A DNA stretch of 64,000 bases, from NCBI RefSeq assembly GCF_004795895.1, contig NZ_CP039250.1, positions 4,007,501-4,071,500 on the forward strand. The letters run 5' to 3'. This stretch comes from Sphingopyxis sp. PAMC25046. Lineage in GTDB: Bacteria; Pseudomonadota; Alphaproteobacteria; Sphingomonadales; Sphingomonadaceae. Under the pieces are notes generated by a model, which was not told the origin of the DNA, made no database searches, and saw only the letters and a list, made by a program, of their open reading frames with translations. Below are positions 52,806 to 60,063 of the stretch, one piece after another (position 1 is the first letter of the stretch; each line of letters starts with the position of its first letter). Position numbers and translations under genes: made by a program.

Positions 52806-53477
52806 ATGTGCCGCGTCGTGGCCTACTACCGTGTTTCGACCGACCAGCAGGGCCGCTCCGGCCTTGGACTGGAGGCGCAGCGCCATGCCGTTCACGCTCT
52901 ATGCGACGGTAGGGGGTGGCAAGTGGTCACGGAATACACGGAGGTTGAGAGCGCCAAGCGAAACAACCGCCCCCAGCTTCAGGCCGCGCTCGACGATGCC
53001 CGCCGCACTGGCGCTAAGCTCGTCGTGGCGAAGCTCGACCGCCTGAGCCGCAATGCTGAGTTCACCCTGAGCCTTCGCAACAGCGGCGTGGACTTCGTCT
53101 GTGCCGACAACCCCGACGTCAACCGGCTGACCATCGGACTCCTCGCCGTCATCAATGAGGACGAGCGGGAAAGGATCGCGGATCGCACCCGCGCTGCCCT
53201 TCAGGCGGCAAAGGCCCGTGGGGTGAAGCTAGGCAACCCGAACGGCGCCGCAGCGCTCCGCAGGGCAAGCAAAGGGAACGGCGCAGCGGTTGAGGCTGTA
53301 AAGGAAAATGCTGAGCAGTTCGCAGCGGACCTTGCGGGGACCGTTGAGGAAATAAGAGCGTGCGGCAAGACGTCGCTCCCGGCCATCGCAGCGGAGCTGA
53401 ATGCCCGACATATTCAGACTCGCCGGGGTGGGCATTGGCACCCCTCCAGTGTCCGCAACCTGCTCGCGCGCCTGTAG
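52806..53477 (+). CDS. small serine recombinase (resolvase/invertase type)
   Basis: This is a 223-residue protein with a resolvase domain: VVAYYRVSTDQQGRSGLGLE (nucleophile Ser near residue 11), KLVVAKLDRLSRNAEF and NEDERERIADRTRAAL. It ends with a helix-turn-helix-like SLPAIAAELNARHIQTRRG and HPSSVRNLLARL. It is too short to be a phage integrase, so it is more likely a resolvase or an accessory recombinase. No res or inversion site was found nearby by eye. Confidence 0.88.
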   Translation: MCRVVAYYRVSTDQQGRSGLGLEAQRHAVHALCDGRGWQVVTEYTEVESAKRNNRPQLQAALDDARRTGAKLVVAKLDRLSRNAEFTLSLRNSGVDFVCADNPDVNRLTIGLLAVINEDERERIADRTRAALQAAKARGVKLGNPNGAAALRRASKGNGAAVEAVKENAEQFAADLAGTVEEIRACGKTSLPAIAAELNARHIQTRRGGHWHPSSVRNLLARL

Positions 53478-53563
53478 GTTCTCGTCTTTCCTCTCTTGGC
53501 CCTGCTTTTTTCAGTTCAAGCCCGAACGTAGCATATGATAAGCGGCGCAAAGGGGGAGGGCTT

Positions 53564-54817
53564 ATGTCGGAGAATAAGAACAGTGCGCTATTCGAGATTC
53601 ACATCGGTGATCAGGTATTCCGGGCAACCAAGCTTTCTCAATTCGTAGACTGGACGGTCCGCGAACGAGACAAGTGGCAATGGCTCGCGCAAGCTTCACT
53701 CGAATACTTCCCGGAGAATGTCCGTGACTCTGTGCTCCCGCAATACGACTCGTTGGTTGAGTATGCCAAGATGGTCGCAGATCAGGGGCACGAAGCCTAC
53801 GACCCGCAAGGTGCGGTAGACGGACATTACGCGGGCAAACCCCCGTCCCTGATTCACTCCACAAGCGAAGTCGGGAGGGCGATCATGTCAATCCGCGAGG
53901 CTTTTGGCTTGGACTTCGCCGCCCTAGCGTACGGGATCAGCGTGAACCAAATAGGCATACAGTGGTGGAATCCCACACACGCGCGCGCGGTATTCCTCAT
54001 GTCGAATCCAAGCATGATCGATCGCACCGCTGTACGGTCCGCATCACGCGCCGACTACGCACGATGGCAGAACGAGGCTACCGCCCTTCTGACTAAGCAT
54101 GACACTCTCCTCGCGGACAAAGAACAGATGGTCGCAGAACTGTCTAGGGAAGCAGACGAACTTGCAGTCCGTACATATTGGCGCACTGCGCGCCGGAGCG
54201 TTCAGCTCAGGAAATCCCTTCGTCGAGAAGGCGATGACACAATCGCCGACATCAACAACGTGAAAAAGGCCTACGTCGAGGATATGAAGCTTAAGGCCTC
54301 GGTGCAGTACTGGAACGAGAAGAAGGGCAGCCACGCCAACAATCGCCAAGATGCGTTCATCAACCTCCGAAACTTTGGCATCGCAGGGGGCCTCATAGGC
54401 TTGGTGGTATTCTGGTTCGCAATCACCTTCATGCTCGAAGCGTCCGGCGTGAATGTTCTAGATTGGATGGTGATCGATCCACCAAAGGGCCGCTCAATCG
54501 CCCTGTCGACCTATGTGGTCGTTACAGGTGCCCTAGGCACGGTTCTGACGGTGATATTCTGGACCGCGCGAGTGCTGTTGCGCCACTACCTCACTGAACG
54601 CAGACTGGAAGGCGATGCGGATGAGCGCCGCGTCATGACGCAGACATACCTCGCACTGATAAGCGAGGGCGCGGCGGAAGAAGAGGATCGACTGGTTATC
54701 CTCAATGCTCTCTTTCGGCCTTCGCCGGATCAACCAAGTGGTTCGGACGATACAAGCGGCGATATTGCGCTGCCCGCTCTGCTAGCAAAGCTCATGGATC
54801 AGAGGACAGTCAGATAG
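53564..54817 (+). CDS. C-terminally membrane-anchored protein, possibly DUF6161-like, candidate island cargo
   Basis: This is a 417-residue protein. The N-terminal two thirds are soluble and helical, with a coiled-coil at about 170-270 (EQMVAELSREADELAVRTYW). Two strong membrane helices follow at about 275-295 (NFGIAGGLIGLVVFWFAITF) and 325-345 (VVVTGALGTVLTVIFWTARV), then a cytoplasmic tail with LTERRLEGDADERRVMTQTY. From memory this resembles DUF6161-type proteins; I cannot confirm. GGGGGAGGG precedes the ATG. Its low GC and its position at the island end suit accessory cargo, for example phage exclusion, but there is no direct evidence. Confidence 0.6.
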   Translation: MSENKNSALFEIHIGDQVFRATKLSQFVDWTVRERDKWQWLAQASLEYFPENVRDSVLPQYDSLVEYAKMVADQGHEAYDPQGAVDGHYAGKPPSLIHSTSEVGRAIMSIREAFGLDFAALAYGISVNQIGIQWWNPTHARAVFLMSNPSMIDRTAVRSASRADYARWQNEATALLTKHDTLLADKEQMVAELSREADELAVRTYWRTARRSVQLRKSLRREGDDTIADINNVKKAYVEDMKLKASVQYWNEKKGSHANNRQDAFINLRNFGIAGGLIGLVVFWFAITFMLEASGVNVLDWMVIDPPKGRSIALSTYVVVTGALGTVLTVIFWTARVLLRHYLTERRLEGDADERRVMTQTYLALISEGAAEEEDRLVILNALFRPSPDQPSGSDDTSGDIALPALLAKLMDQRTVR

Positions 54818-54852
54818 CAGGGGTGAGGACGGGCGGACCTCAGTCCGAGAGC

Positions 54853-55089
54853 CTAAGCTGAGAACAGGTGAAGCGGGGTCAGTCCGTCCTTACTCTTGAT
54901 CATGATTTCTCGACCCGCCTCAGTTTCGGCGATCATGGCCTCGTACAGGCGCAGCGCATTCCTCATGACCTCAGCGTACGAAGCGGCCTCGGTAACATCC
55001 TGCAGTCGCTGCAGCCTCTCAAGAGAGCGCGGCGGCAAATCCATTTGGACGCGTTTGACGACAACAGTGGTATTACGAGTTCGAGCCAT
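54853..55089 (-). CDS. ribbon-helix-helix DNA-binding protein
   Basis: This is a 78-residue protein. The N-terminal strand KRVQMDLPPRSLERLQRLQD followed by VTEAASYAEVMRNALRLYEA is a typical ribbon-helix-helix fold (MetJ/Arc/CopG superfamily), which binds DNA as a dimer. Its start lies 17 nt inside the end of the upstream two-helix protein gene, so the two are made together. It is a candidate repressor or antitoxin of this unit and possibly of the whole island. Confidence 0.8.
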   Translation of the reverse strand: MARTRNTTVVVKRVQMDLPPRSLERLQRLQDVTEAASYAEVMRNALRLYEAMIAETEAGREIMIKSKDGLTPLHLFSA

Positions 55090-55387
55090 TTGACGGCAGC
55101 AGTCCCTTCCGCTGAAGAACGGGGTACAAAGCAAGCCCCATCGGGCCAGCAACAATGTTCCACACCGTGCCCAGCTCGTCGAAGCTATTGTCGAGCAACC
55201 CGACGACCGACGACACTGCCAGAGCAACAAGCCCCGCAGCGATCACAGCATAGACGAGCCGCTCGCGATGACGCGCGCCACGCACCCGCTCGGAAAGATC
55301 AGCAAGCTGCGCGACCTCCCCGACATCTTCAATATCGACACCATCGACGCGGAAATCCTCGCCGAGGGTCACCTTAAACTTCGCCAT
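55073..55387 (-). CDS. small two-helix membrane protein
   Basis: This is a 104-residue protein: a soluble N-terminal part (GEDFRVDGVDIEDVGEVAQL), a basic segment (RGARHRERL), then two membrane helices at about 46-66 (VYAVIAAGLVALAVSSVVGL) and 74-91 (TVWNIVAGPMGLALYPVL). The start at 55387 is the ATG of MAKFKVT. It overlaps the RHH gene by 17 nt. A membrane protein paired with an RHH protein resembles some toxin-antitoxin layouts, but this is only a suggestion. Confidence 0.65.
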   Translation of the reverse strand: MAKFKVTLGEDFRVDGVDIEDVGEVAQLADLSERVRGARHRERLVYAVIAAGLVALAVSSVVGLLDNSFDELGTVWNIVAGPMGLALYPVLQRKGLLPSNGSNS

Positions 55388-55846
55388 CACCGCAGCCCCT
55401 TCAGGACGCGGATCACGGCTCAAGTGAGCCAACGCTTACTCATTAGCTGCCCCAATATTCACCCAAGACGTGATCCAAATGATCAAACAACGCACTTGAC
55501 TTGGTGAGTAAGCGCCGTCTTGGAGCAGCCATTACTGACCCATCAGGATCAGTATACGGCCACTAGGAAATCAAACATTCCTAGCAGCCGGTGCCTCGGT
55601 CAGAGGCGAATATCTGTTTGCTGGCCATAAGCTTCTCCTTTCGCTCACAGGAATAAGCGGGAGCACTCTGCAGTGAGCATATGCAGAGCCCGCTCTCGTG
55701 CATCCAAACGCGGCACGAGTTTCGCGATTGCGCTCCCGTCAGCGGGGCGCGCAATCCCTATTCTATGGCAAGTCGCCTCAAGTCACAAGGAAATCATGAG
55801 GATTTTTTCCTCATCAAAATCTCGGGGTCTTTACGTTCGCAACAGG
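55388..55846. other. right-end, gene-free 459-nt region of the island with several palindromes
   Basis: No gene supported. Features: inverted repeat 55433-55442/55505-55514, TGATCCAAATGATCA at 55471-55485, hairpin CTAGGAA/TTCCTAG (55563-55569/55578-55584) and hairpin ATGAGGA/TCCTCAT with a T-rich loop (55796-55802/55808-55814) close to attR. It probably holds the promoter of the minus-strand pair and the element end. Confidence 0.6.
55433..55514. promoter_or_regulatory. palindromic operator-like sites upstream of the RHH/two-helix pair
   Basis: CGCTTACTCA (55433-55442) and TGAGTAAGCG (55505-55514) are a perfect 10-bp inverted repeat 62 nt apart. Between them TGATC-CAAAT-GATCA (55471-55485) is a 5-bp-arm palindrome. 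RHH proteins often bind such repeats in their own promoters. Confidence 0.5.
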
Positions 55847-55865
55847 ATCAGATTGTGCGCGCCCG
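55825..55865. other. attR, right junction of the island
   Basis: Element arm with GGGTCT (55825-55830) and CGT (55834-55836), core ATC (55847-55849), chromosomal arm with CGCCCG (55860-55865). Arms mirror those at attL. Confidence 0.85.
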
Positions 55866-56484
55866 CGGCGGCGATCTCGAGAGCGCGCTTGGCCGTCTCC
55901 TGCCCCTTGACCTGCGACAGGTCAGCGACGCGAACGGGCACTTCGACTTCGCCCGGGACCGGCGGTGACAGCGGCGCATTGCCCTTGAAATGATTGAGCA
56001 GCGACAGGAGGTCGGGCGCGCCGATCACCTCGACATTGCCCGCCCACGCCGCTTCGGGACCTTGCGCCGCGGGGCAGATCAGCCCGCGCTCGACGCTGCC
56101 CGCGTGGATCGCGGCGAGCAGCACGCCGGGCGACGGCGCGACACGGCCGTCGAGGCCGAGTTCGCCGACGACCACATAGGAAGCGAGCGTCTCGGGATCG
56201 ATTACCCCCATCGCGCCGAGCAGCGCGAGCGCGATGGGAAGGTCGTAGTGCGAGCCTTCCTTCGGCAGGTCGGCGGGCGAGAGGTTGACGGTGATGACCT
56301 TGGGCGGGAGCGACAGGCCGATCGCGGCGATCGCGGCGCGGACGCGCTCGCGGCTTTCGCCGACCGCCTTGTCGGGCAGGCCGACGACAACGAAGCGCGG
56401 GACGCCCGGTGTGATCTGGCACTGCACCTCGACCCCGCGGGCTTCGATGCCGAGATAGGCGGTGGTTGAGACGATCGCGACCAT
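55831..56484 (-). pseudogene. comM: comM, 5' part (N-terminal Lon-like/ChlI domain), cut at Walker A
   Basis: This is the N-terminal ~212 residues of ComM: MVAIVSTTAYLGIEARGVEV, then VVVGLPDKAVGESRERVRAA, NLSPADLPKEGSHYDLPIAL and KGQETAKRALEIAAAGAHNL. It reads into the element for five codons and stops (ILLRT then stop). The start at 56484 (MVAIVST) is the family start; an upstream in-frame ATG is not needed. ComM is required for efficient chromosomal transformation, so the interruption should disable it unless the island excises. Confidence 0.95.
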
Positions 56485-56609
56485 ATTTCCCCCGGAACAG
56501 CACAATGTGCCCCCTTTGTTCCAAAGGCCTTTTTATGCGAAGTGGCGGGAAGGTCGAGTCTTTTTCGGAAGGTGCCGAAGGTGCCGCGGAGCTTGGTGCC
56601 GATCGGGGT

Positions 56610-56639
56610 TTGACAACATACCAACTAGTCGGTATGTTG
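56610..56639 (+). promoter_or_regulatory. TetR operator overlapping the promoter of the TetR gene
   Basis: CAACATACC and GGTATGTTG are perfect 9-bp arms around AACTAGTC (56614-56639). TTGACA (56610-56615) and TATGTT (56633-56638) are a -35/-10 pair with 17-nt spacing inside it, so bound repressor would block RNA polymerase. Confidence 0.8.
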
Positions 56640-56645
56640 ATTCGC

Positions 56646-57347
56646 ATGACGACGACGAATCGCCCTTCCTCCCCCTCCGCAGCGAGCCCCGCAGCCGCCG
56701 CCCGCGTCCCCTCGGCGGGCGGCGGCACCCCGGGCAAGCGCGCGCCGCGCGGCAGCGCCCGCGCGAAGCTGATCGCGGCGGCGCATGCTATGGTGCGCAA
56801 GCAAGGCTACTCGGCGACGACGGTCGACCAGATCTGCGCCGAAGCGGGGGTGACCAAGGGCGCCTTTTTCCATCATTTCGCGTCGAAGGAGGATCTGGCG
56901 GTCGCCGCGGCGGAGGGCTGGACCGACCGCGCGCGCCCGATGTTCGAGATGCCGCCGCACGTCCACCTCGACGATCCGCTGGCCCGGCTGCTCGGCCATA
57001 TCGATTTCCGCCTCGCGATGCTCGACGGCCCGACCGAGGATTACACCTGCTTCGTCGGCACGATGGTGCAGGAAGCCTATGCGACGAGCGACCGGATCCG
57101 CGCCGCGTGCGAGGCAAGCATCAATGCCTATTGCGAAGCGCTCGCCCCCGACATCCAGGCGACGATCGATCTTTATGGCGCGCCCGGGGACGTCACCGCG
57201 ATCGGCCTCGCGCAGCATATCCAGTCGGTACTGCAGGGCAGCTTCGTCCTGGCGAAAACGACGAACGACCCGGCGATTGCGCGCGAGAGCGTCACCCATC
57301 TGAAGCGTTATGTGCGGATGCTGTTCGGCAGCGGAGGCGCGGCATGA
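56646..57347 (+). CDS. TetR-family transcriptional regulator
   Basis: This is a 233-residue protein with a low-complexity Ser/Ala/Pro N-terminal extension. The TetR helix-turn-helix follows at about residues 40-85: KLIAAAHAMVRKQGYSATTV, DQICAEAGVTKGAFFHHF and SKEDLAVAAAEG. The ligand domain has EDYTCFVGTMVQEAYATSD, with a cysteine near residue 134 that could sense electrophiles as in NemR-like proteins (inference). The predicted transcription start falls at or one base before ATG 56646, so translation is probably leaderless; the ATG at 56634 lies within the -10 box and cannot be used. It is followed by the enzyme cluster. Confidence 0.92.
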   Translation: MTTTNRPSSPSAASPAAAARVPSAGGGTPGKRAPRGSARAKLIAAAHAMVRKQGYSATTVDQICAEAGVTKGAFFHHFASKEDLAVAAAEGWTDRARPMFEMPPHVHLDDPLARLLGHIDFRLAMLDGPTEDYTCFVGTMVQEAYATSDRIRAACEASINAYCEALAPDIQATIDLYGAPGDVTAIGLAQHIQSVLQGSFVLAKTTNDPAIARESVTHLKRYVRMLFGSGGAA

Positions 57348-57414
57348 TGCGACAGGTAATTGCCCCCGCGCACCGCGCACGCTGATTTCCAACACCCCCC
57401 GAAGGAGAGAGTAA

Positions 57415-57852
57415 ATGCCACAGATGATTTTCGTGAACCTGCCGGTCACCGACCTCGACAAGTCGAAGGCCTTTTACGAAGCAGTCGGCGCGGTGAACAA
57501 CCCCGCCTTCACCGACGAGACCGCCGCCTGCATGGTCGTCACCGAAGGGTCGATCCACGTCATGCTGCTGACGCATGAAAAATGGGCGACCTTCACTTCG
57601 AAGACGATCCCCGACGCGCGCACGACCGCGCAGGTCCTGCTCTGCGTTTCGGCCGACAGCCGCGAAGAGGTAGACGGCCAGGTCGACAAGGCGGTGAAGG
57701 CGGGCGGCAAGGCCGACCCGACCCCGACACAGGAATATGGCGACTTCATGTACGGCCGCAGCTTCGAGGACCCCGACGGCCATATCTGGGAAGTGATGTG
57801 GATGGACCCCACCGCGATCCCGACCGGCGAACCCGCCGAAGCCGCCGCATAA
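57415..57852 (+). CDS. VOC-family (glyoxalase/bleomycin-resistance-like) protein
   Basis: This 145-residue single VOC domain starts PQMIFVNLPVTDLDKSKAFY and ends GRSFEDPDGHIWEVMWMDPT; the DPDGHIWE motif carries metal-ligand positions of the family. AAGGAGAG precedes the ATG. First enzyme after the TetR gene. Substrate unknown. Confidence 0.9.
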   Translation: MPQMIFVNLPVTDLDKSKAFYEAVGAVNNPAFTDETAACMVVTEGSIHVMLLTHEKWATFTSKTIPDARTTAQVLLCVSADSREEVDGQVDKAVKAGGKADPTPTQEYGDFMYGRSFEDPDGHIWEVMWMDPTAIPTGEPAEAAA

Positions 57853-57877
57853 GCAAGGCACAGGGAGGAGGAAGAGA

Positions 57878-58297
57878 ATGACCGATACACCGCCCGGAAA
57901 TGGGCCCGGAAAGGGTCAATTGATCGCCGGCCGCGTTCTGAGCGGCGTCGTGATCATCTTCCTCCTCTTCGACGCCGGGCTCAAGCTGGTGTCGCCCGAA
58001 ACGGCGATCAAATACAGCCCGCCCGGCCTCGGATGGCCGCTCGAGGTCGGCACGATGTATATGCTCGGCATCCTGCTGCTGATCCCGACCTTGCTTTATA
58101 TCTGGCCGCGCACCGCCGTGCTCGGCGCGATCCTGATCACCGGCTATCTCGGTGGCGCGATCGCGACGCACCTGCGCATCGACAGCCCGCTGTTCAGCCA
58201 CACATTGTTCGGCGTCTATCTGGGCGTGATGCTCTGGGCAGGCCTGTGGCTACGTTCGCCCGCATTGCGCTTGCTGATCACCCCCCGACGGTCCTGA
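57878..58297 (+). CDS. DoxX-like membrane protein
   Basis: This is a 139-residue protein with four membrane helices: VLSGVVIIFLLFDAGLKLVS, then LEVGTMYMLGILLLIPTLLY, AVLGAILITGYLGGAIATHL and LFGVYLGVMLWAGLWLRSPA. This is the DoxX-like family layout; the family's role is often linked to redox or sulfur stress but is not settled. GGGAGGAGG lies upstream of the ATG. Spacing of 25 nt to the previous stop. Confidence 0.85.
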   Translation: MTDTPPGNGPGKGQLIAGRVLSGVVIIFLLFDAGLKLVSPETAIKYSPPGLGWPLEVGTMYMLGILLLIPTLLYIWPRTAVLGAILITGYLGGAIATHLRIDSPLFSHTLFGVYLGVMLWAGLWLRSPALRLLITPRRS

Positions 58298-58353
58298 TCG
58301 CCATAAAGGCAAACATGCCTGGTCTCCGTCTTACACGCAAAGAGGATGGTTCG

Positions 58354-59322
58354 ATGATACGACGCTCTCCCCTCCCCACACTTGCCTCGGCCTTTGCGAT
58401 GATCGCGGCCATGGCCACGCTCGCCGCGCTGCCGCAGCCGGCGGCAGCAGAAGCGCCCGGCGCCGGCGAGCGGCCCGCCGCCCCGTCCGCCGGCGCCGTC
58501 CAGAACGGCCATGTCGATGTCGCCGGCGCCGCGATCCATTATCAGGTGCACGGCGACCTCGCATCGGGCCGCACCCCGCTGCTCGTCCTCCACGGCGCCT
58601 TCATGTCGGCCGACGCGATGAAGCCGCTGATCGATCCGCTCGCCGCGTCGCGGCCGGTGATCGCGGTCGATGCGCGCGGCCATGGCCGTTCGGGCGGTGT
58701 TGACGGACCGCTGAGCTATGACCGCATGGCCGACGATACGGCGGCGGTGCTCGACAAGCTCGGCGTCGAAAAGGCCGATGTCCTCGGTTACTCGATGGGC
58801 GGTTCGACCGCGGTCGCGCTGGCAGTCGGACATCCCGACAAGGTCGGCAAGCAGGTGATATTGTCGGCGACTTCGCAGCTCGATGGCTGGTATCCCGAAG
58901 TGCTGGCGGGCATTTCCAAGCTGACCCCCGACATCTTCGCGGGCAGCCCGATCGACACCGAATATAAGCGCCTGTCGCCCGCGCCCGACAAGTTCCCGAA
59001 GCTGGTCGCCAATATCAAGGCGCTCGACGCGACGCCCTTTGGCTGGTCCGACGCCGCGGTGCAGGCGATCCCCGGCAAGACGATGGTGATCATCGGCGAC
59101 GCCGACGGCGTCACGCTCGACCATGCGATCCACCTGTTCAAACTGCGCGGCGGCGGCGACGTGGCGGCCGCGACGCAGGGTTTCCTGACCACGGCACCCA
59201 AGGCGCGGCTCGCGATCCTGCCCGCGACCTCGCACATCGGGATCATGGGCGAAATCCCGGCGATCACGGCGATGGTCGTGCCCTTCCTAGACGACAAGGC
59301 GCCGCCGCCGCCCTCCTTCTGA
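58354..59322 (+). CDS. exported alpha/beta-hydrolase
   Basis: This is a 322-residue protein with a signal peptide (LASAFAMIAAMATLAALPQP, cleaved near AAAEA) and a hydrolase fold. LLVLHGAFMSADAM carries the oxyanion HG, VIAVDARGHGRSGG precedes the nucleophile, DVLGYSMGGSTAVALAVGHP gives the nucleophile Ser in GYSMGG, and ATSHIG holds the likely catalytic His. The ATG at 58354 is preceded by AGAGGA. Export suggests a periplasmic substrate, unlike its neighbours. Confidence 0.9.
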   Translation: MIRRSPLPTLASAFAMIAAMATLAALPQPAAAEAPGAGERPAAPSAGAVQNGHVDVAGAAIHYQVHGDLASGRTPLLVLHGAFMSADAMKPLIDPLAASRPVIAVDARGHGRSGGVDGPLSYDRMADDTAAVLDKLGVEKADVLGYSMGGSTAVALAVGHPDKVGKQVILSATSQLDGWYPEVLAGISKLTPDIFAGSPIDTEYKRLSPAPDKFPKLVANIKALDATPFGWSDAAVQAIPGKTMVIIGDADGVTLDHAIHLFKLRGGGDVAAATQGFLTTAPKARLAILPATSHIGIMGEIPAITAMVVPFLDDKAPPPPSF

Positions 59323-59356
59323 ATCCCCCCAACAAGAAAAATGAGAGGAGTTCCCC

Positions 59357-60031
59357 ATGCCCGTCAATCCCGACAGCAGCCTTGAAGTCACCGCCTTCGA
59401 CTGGGTTCCCGATTTCGCGCGCGGCTATGTCCGCGACCTGCGCCCGCGCTGGGCGTGCGAGGAAATCGGTCTCGACTACGCCGAACATCTGATCAGCGCC
59501 GTCAACCGCCCCGCCGACCATTTCCTGTTTCAGCCGTGGGGACAGGTCCCCGTGCTCAACGACGGCGGCATCCGCCTGTTCGAAAGCGGCGCGATCCTGC
59601 TCCACCTCGCCGAGAAGGACGAACGGCTGATGCCCCGCGACGCGCAGGCGCGCGCCAACACGCTCGCCTGGCTGTTCGCCGCCTATAACAGCGTCGAGCC
59701 GATGCTGTTCGAACTGGGCAATGTCGATATTTTCTCGACCGAAGAGGAATGGGCAAAGCTGCGCCGGCCGAGCCTGATCGAATTCATCCAGGGCCGACTC
59801 GGCCGCCTGAACGATGCGATCGGCGACAAAGACTATCTGACGGGCGAATTCACCGTCGCCGACATCGCGATGGCGACCGTGCTGCGCGAAGCCGTCGAAG
59901 CCGGGCTGATCGCCGAGCAGCCGCGGTTGCAGGCCTATTTGGACCGCTGCCTCGCCCGCCCCGCCTTCCAGCGCGCGATGGACGCGCAGCTGGCTGCCTT
60001 CAGCGAAGAAGCGGGACCGCCCGCCGCCTGA
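59357..60031 (+). CDS. glutathione S-transferase-like protein
   Basis: This is a 224-residue protein with an N-terminal thioredoxin-like domain (RGYVRDLRPRWACEEIGLDY, then FQPWGQVPVLNDGGIRLFES) and a C-terminal all-helical domain (about 90-215, TVADIAMATVLREAVEAGLI). The VPVL and FESGAI segments bind glutathione in GSTs. GAGAGGAG precedes the ATG. Substrate unknown. Confidence 0.9.
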   Translation: MPVNPDSSLEVTAFDWVPDFARGYVRDLRPRWACEEIGLDYAEHLISAVNRPADHFLFQPWGQVPVLNDGGIRLFESGAILLHLAEKDERLMPRDAQARANTLAWLFAAYNSVEPMLFELGNVDIFSTEEEWAKLRRPSLIEFIQGRLGRLNDAIGDKDYLTGEFTVADIAMATVLREAVEAGLIAEQPRLQAYLDRCLARPAFQRAMDAQLAAFSEEAGPPAA

Positions 60032-60063
60032 AACCCCCTCCCGCCCCCCCAAGGAGAGACAAG

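Larger units (their letters stand above)
42588..55848. mobile_element. 13.26-kb phage-derived integrative island in comM, large serine recombinase type
   Basis: The ends are defined by the broken comM frame. Removing 13,260 bp restores GAHNLMMSGPPGAGKS across the join. The left end carries a large serine recombinase gene reading inwards; both reconstructed sites (attP from element ends, attB from comM ends) show inverted arms around the same axis. Cargo genes are of phage origin, with a lower and more variable GC in parts (e.g. 44.3-46.1 and 53.5-54.8 kb). No terminase, portal, capsid or tail gene is visible, so a satellite-like or degraded prophage island is most likely. Confidence 0.93.

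Noticed and set aside
42588..55848. Complete functional prophage
   Set aside because: No terminase, portal, capsid, tail or DNA replication genes are visible within the ends set by comM.
55673..55993. Open frame crossing the right junction of the island
   Set aside because: It lies antisense to comM for most of its length and shows no domain; an accidental frame.
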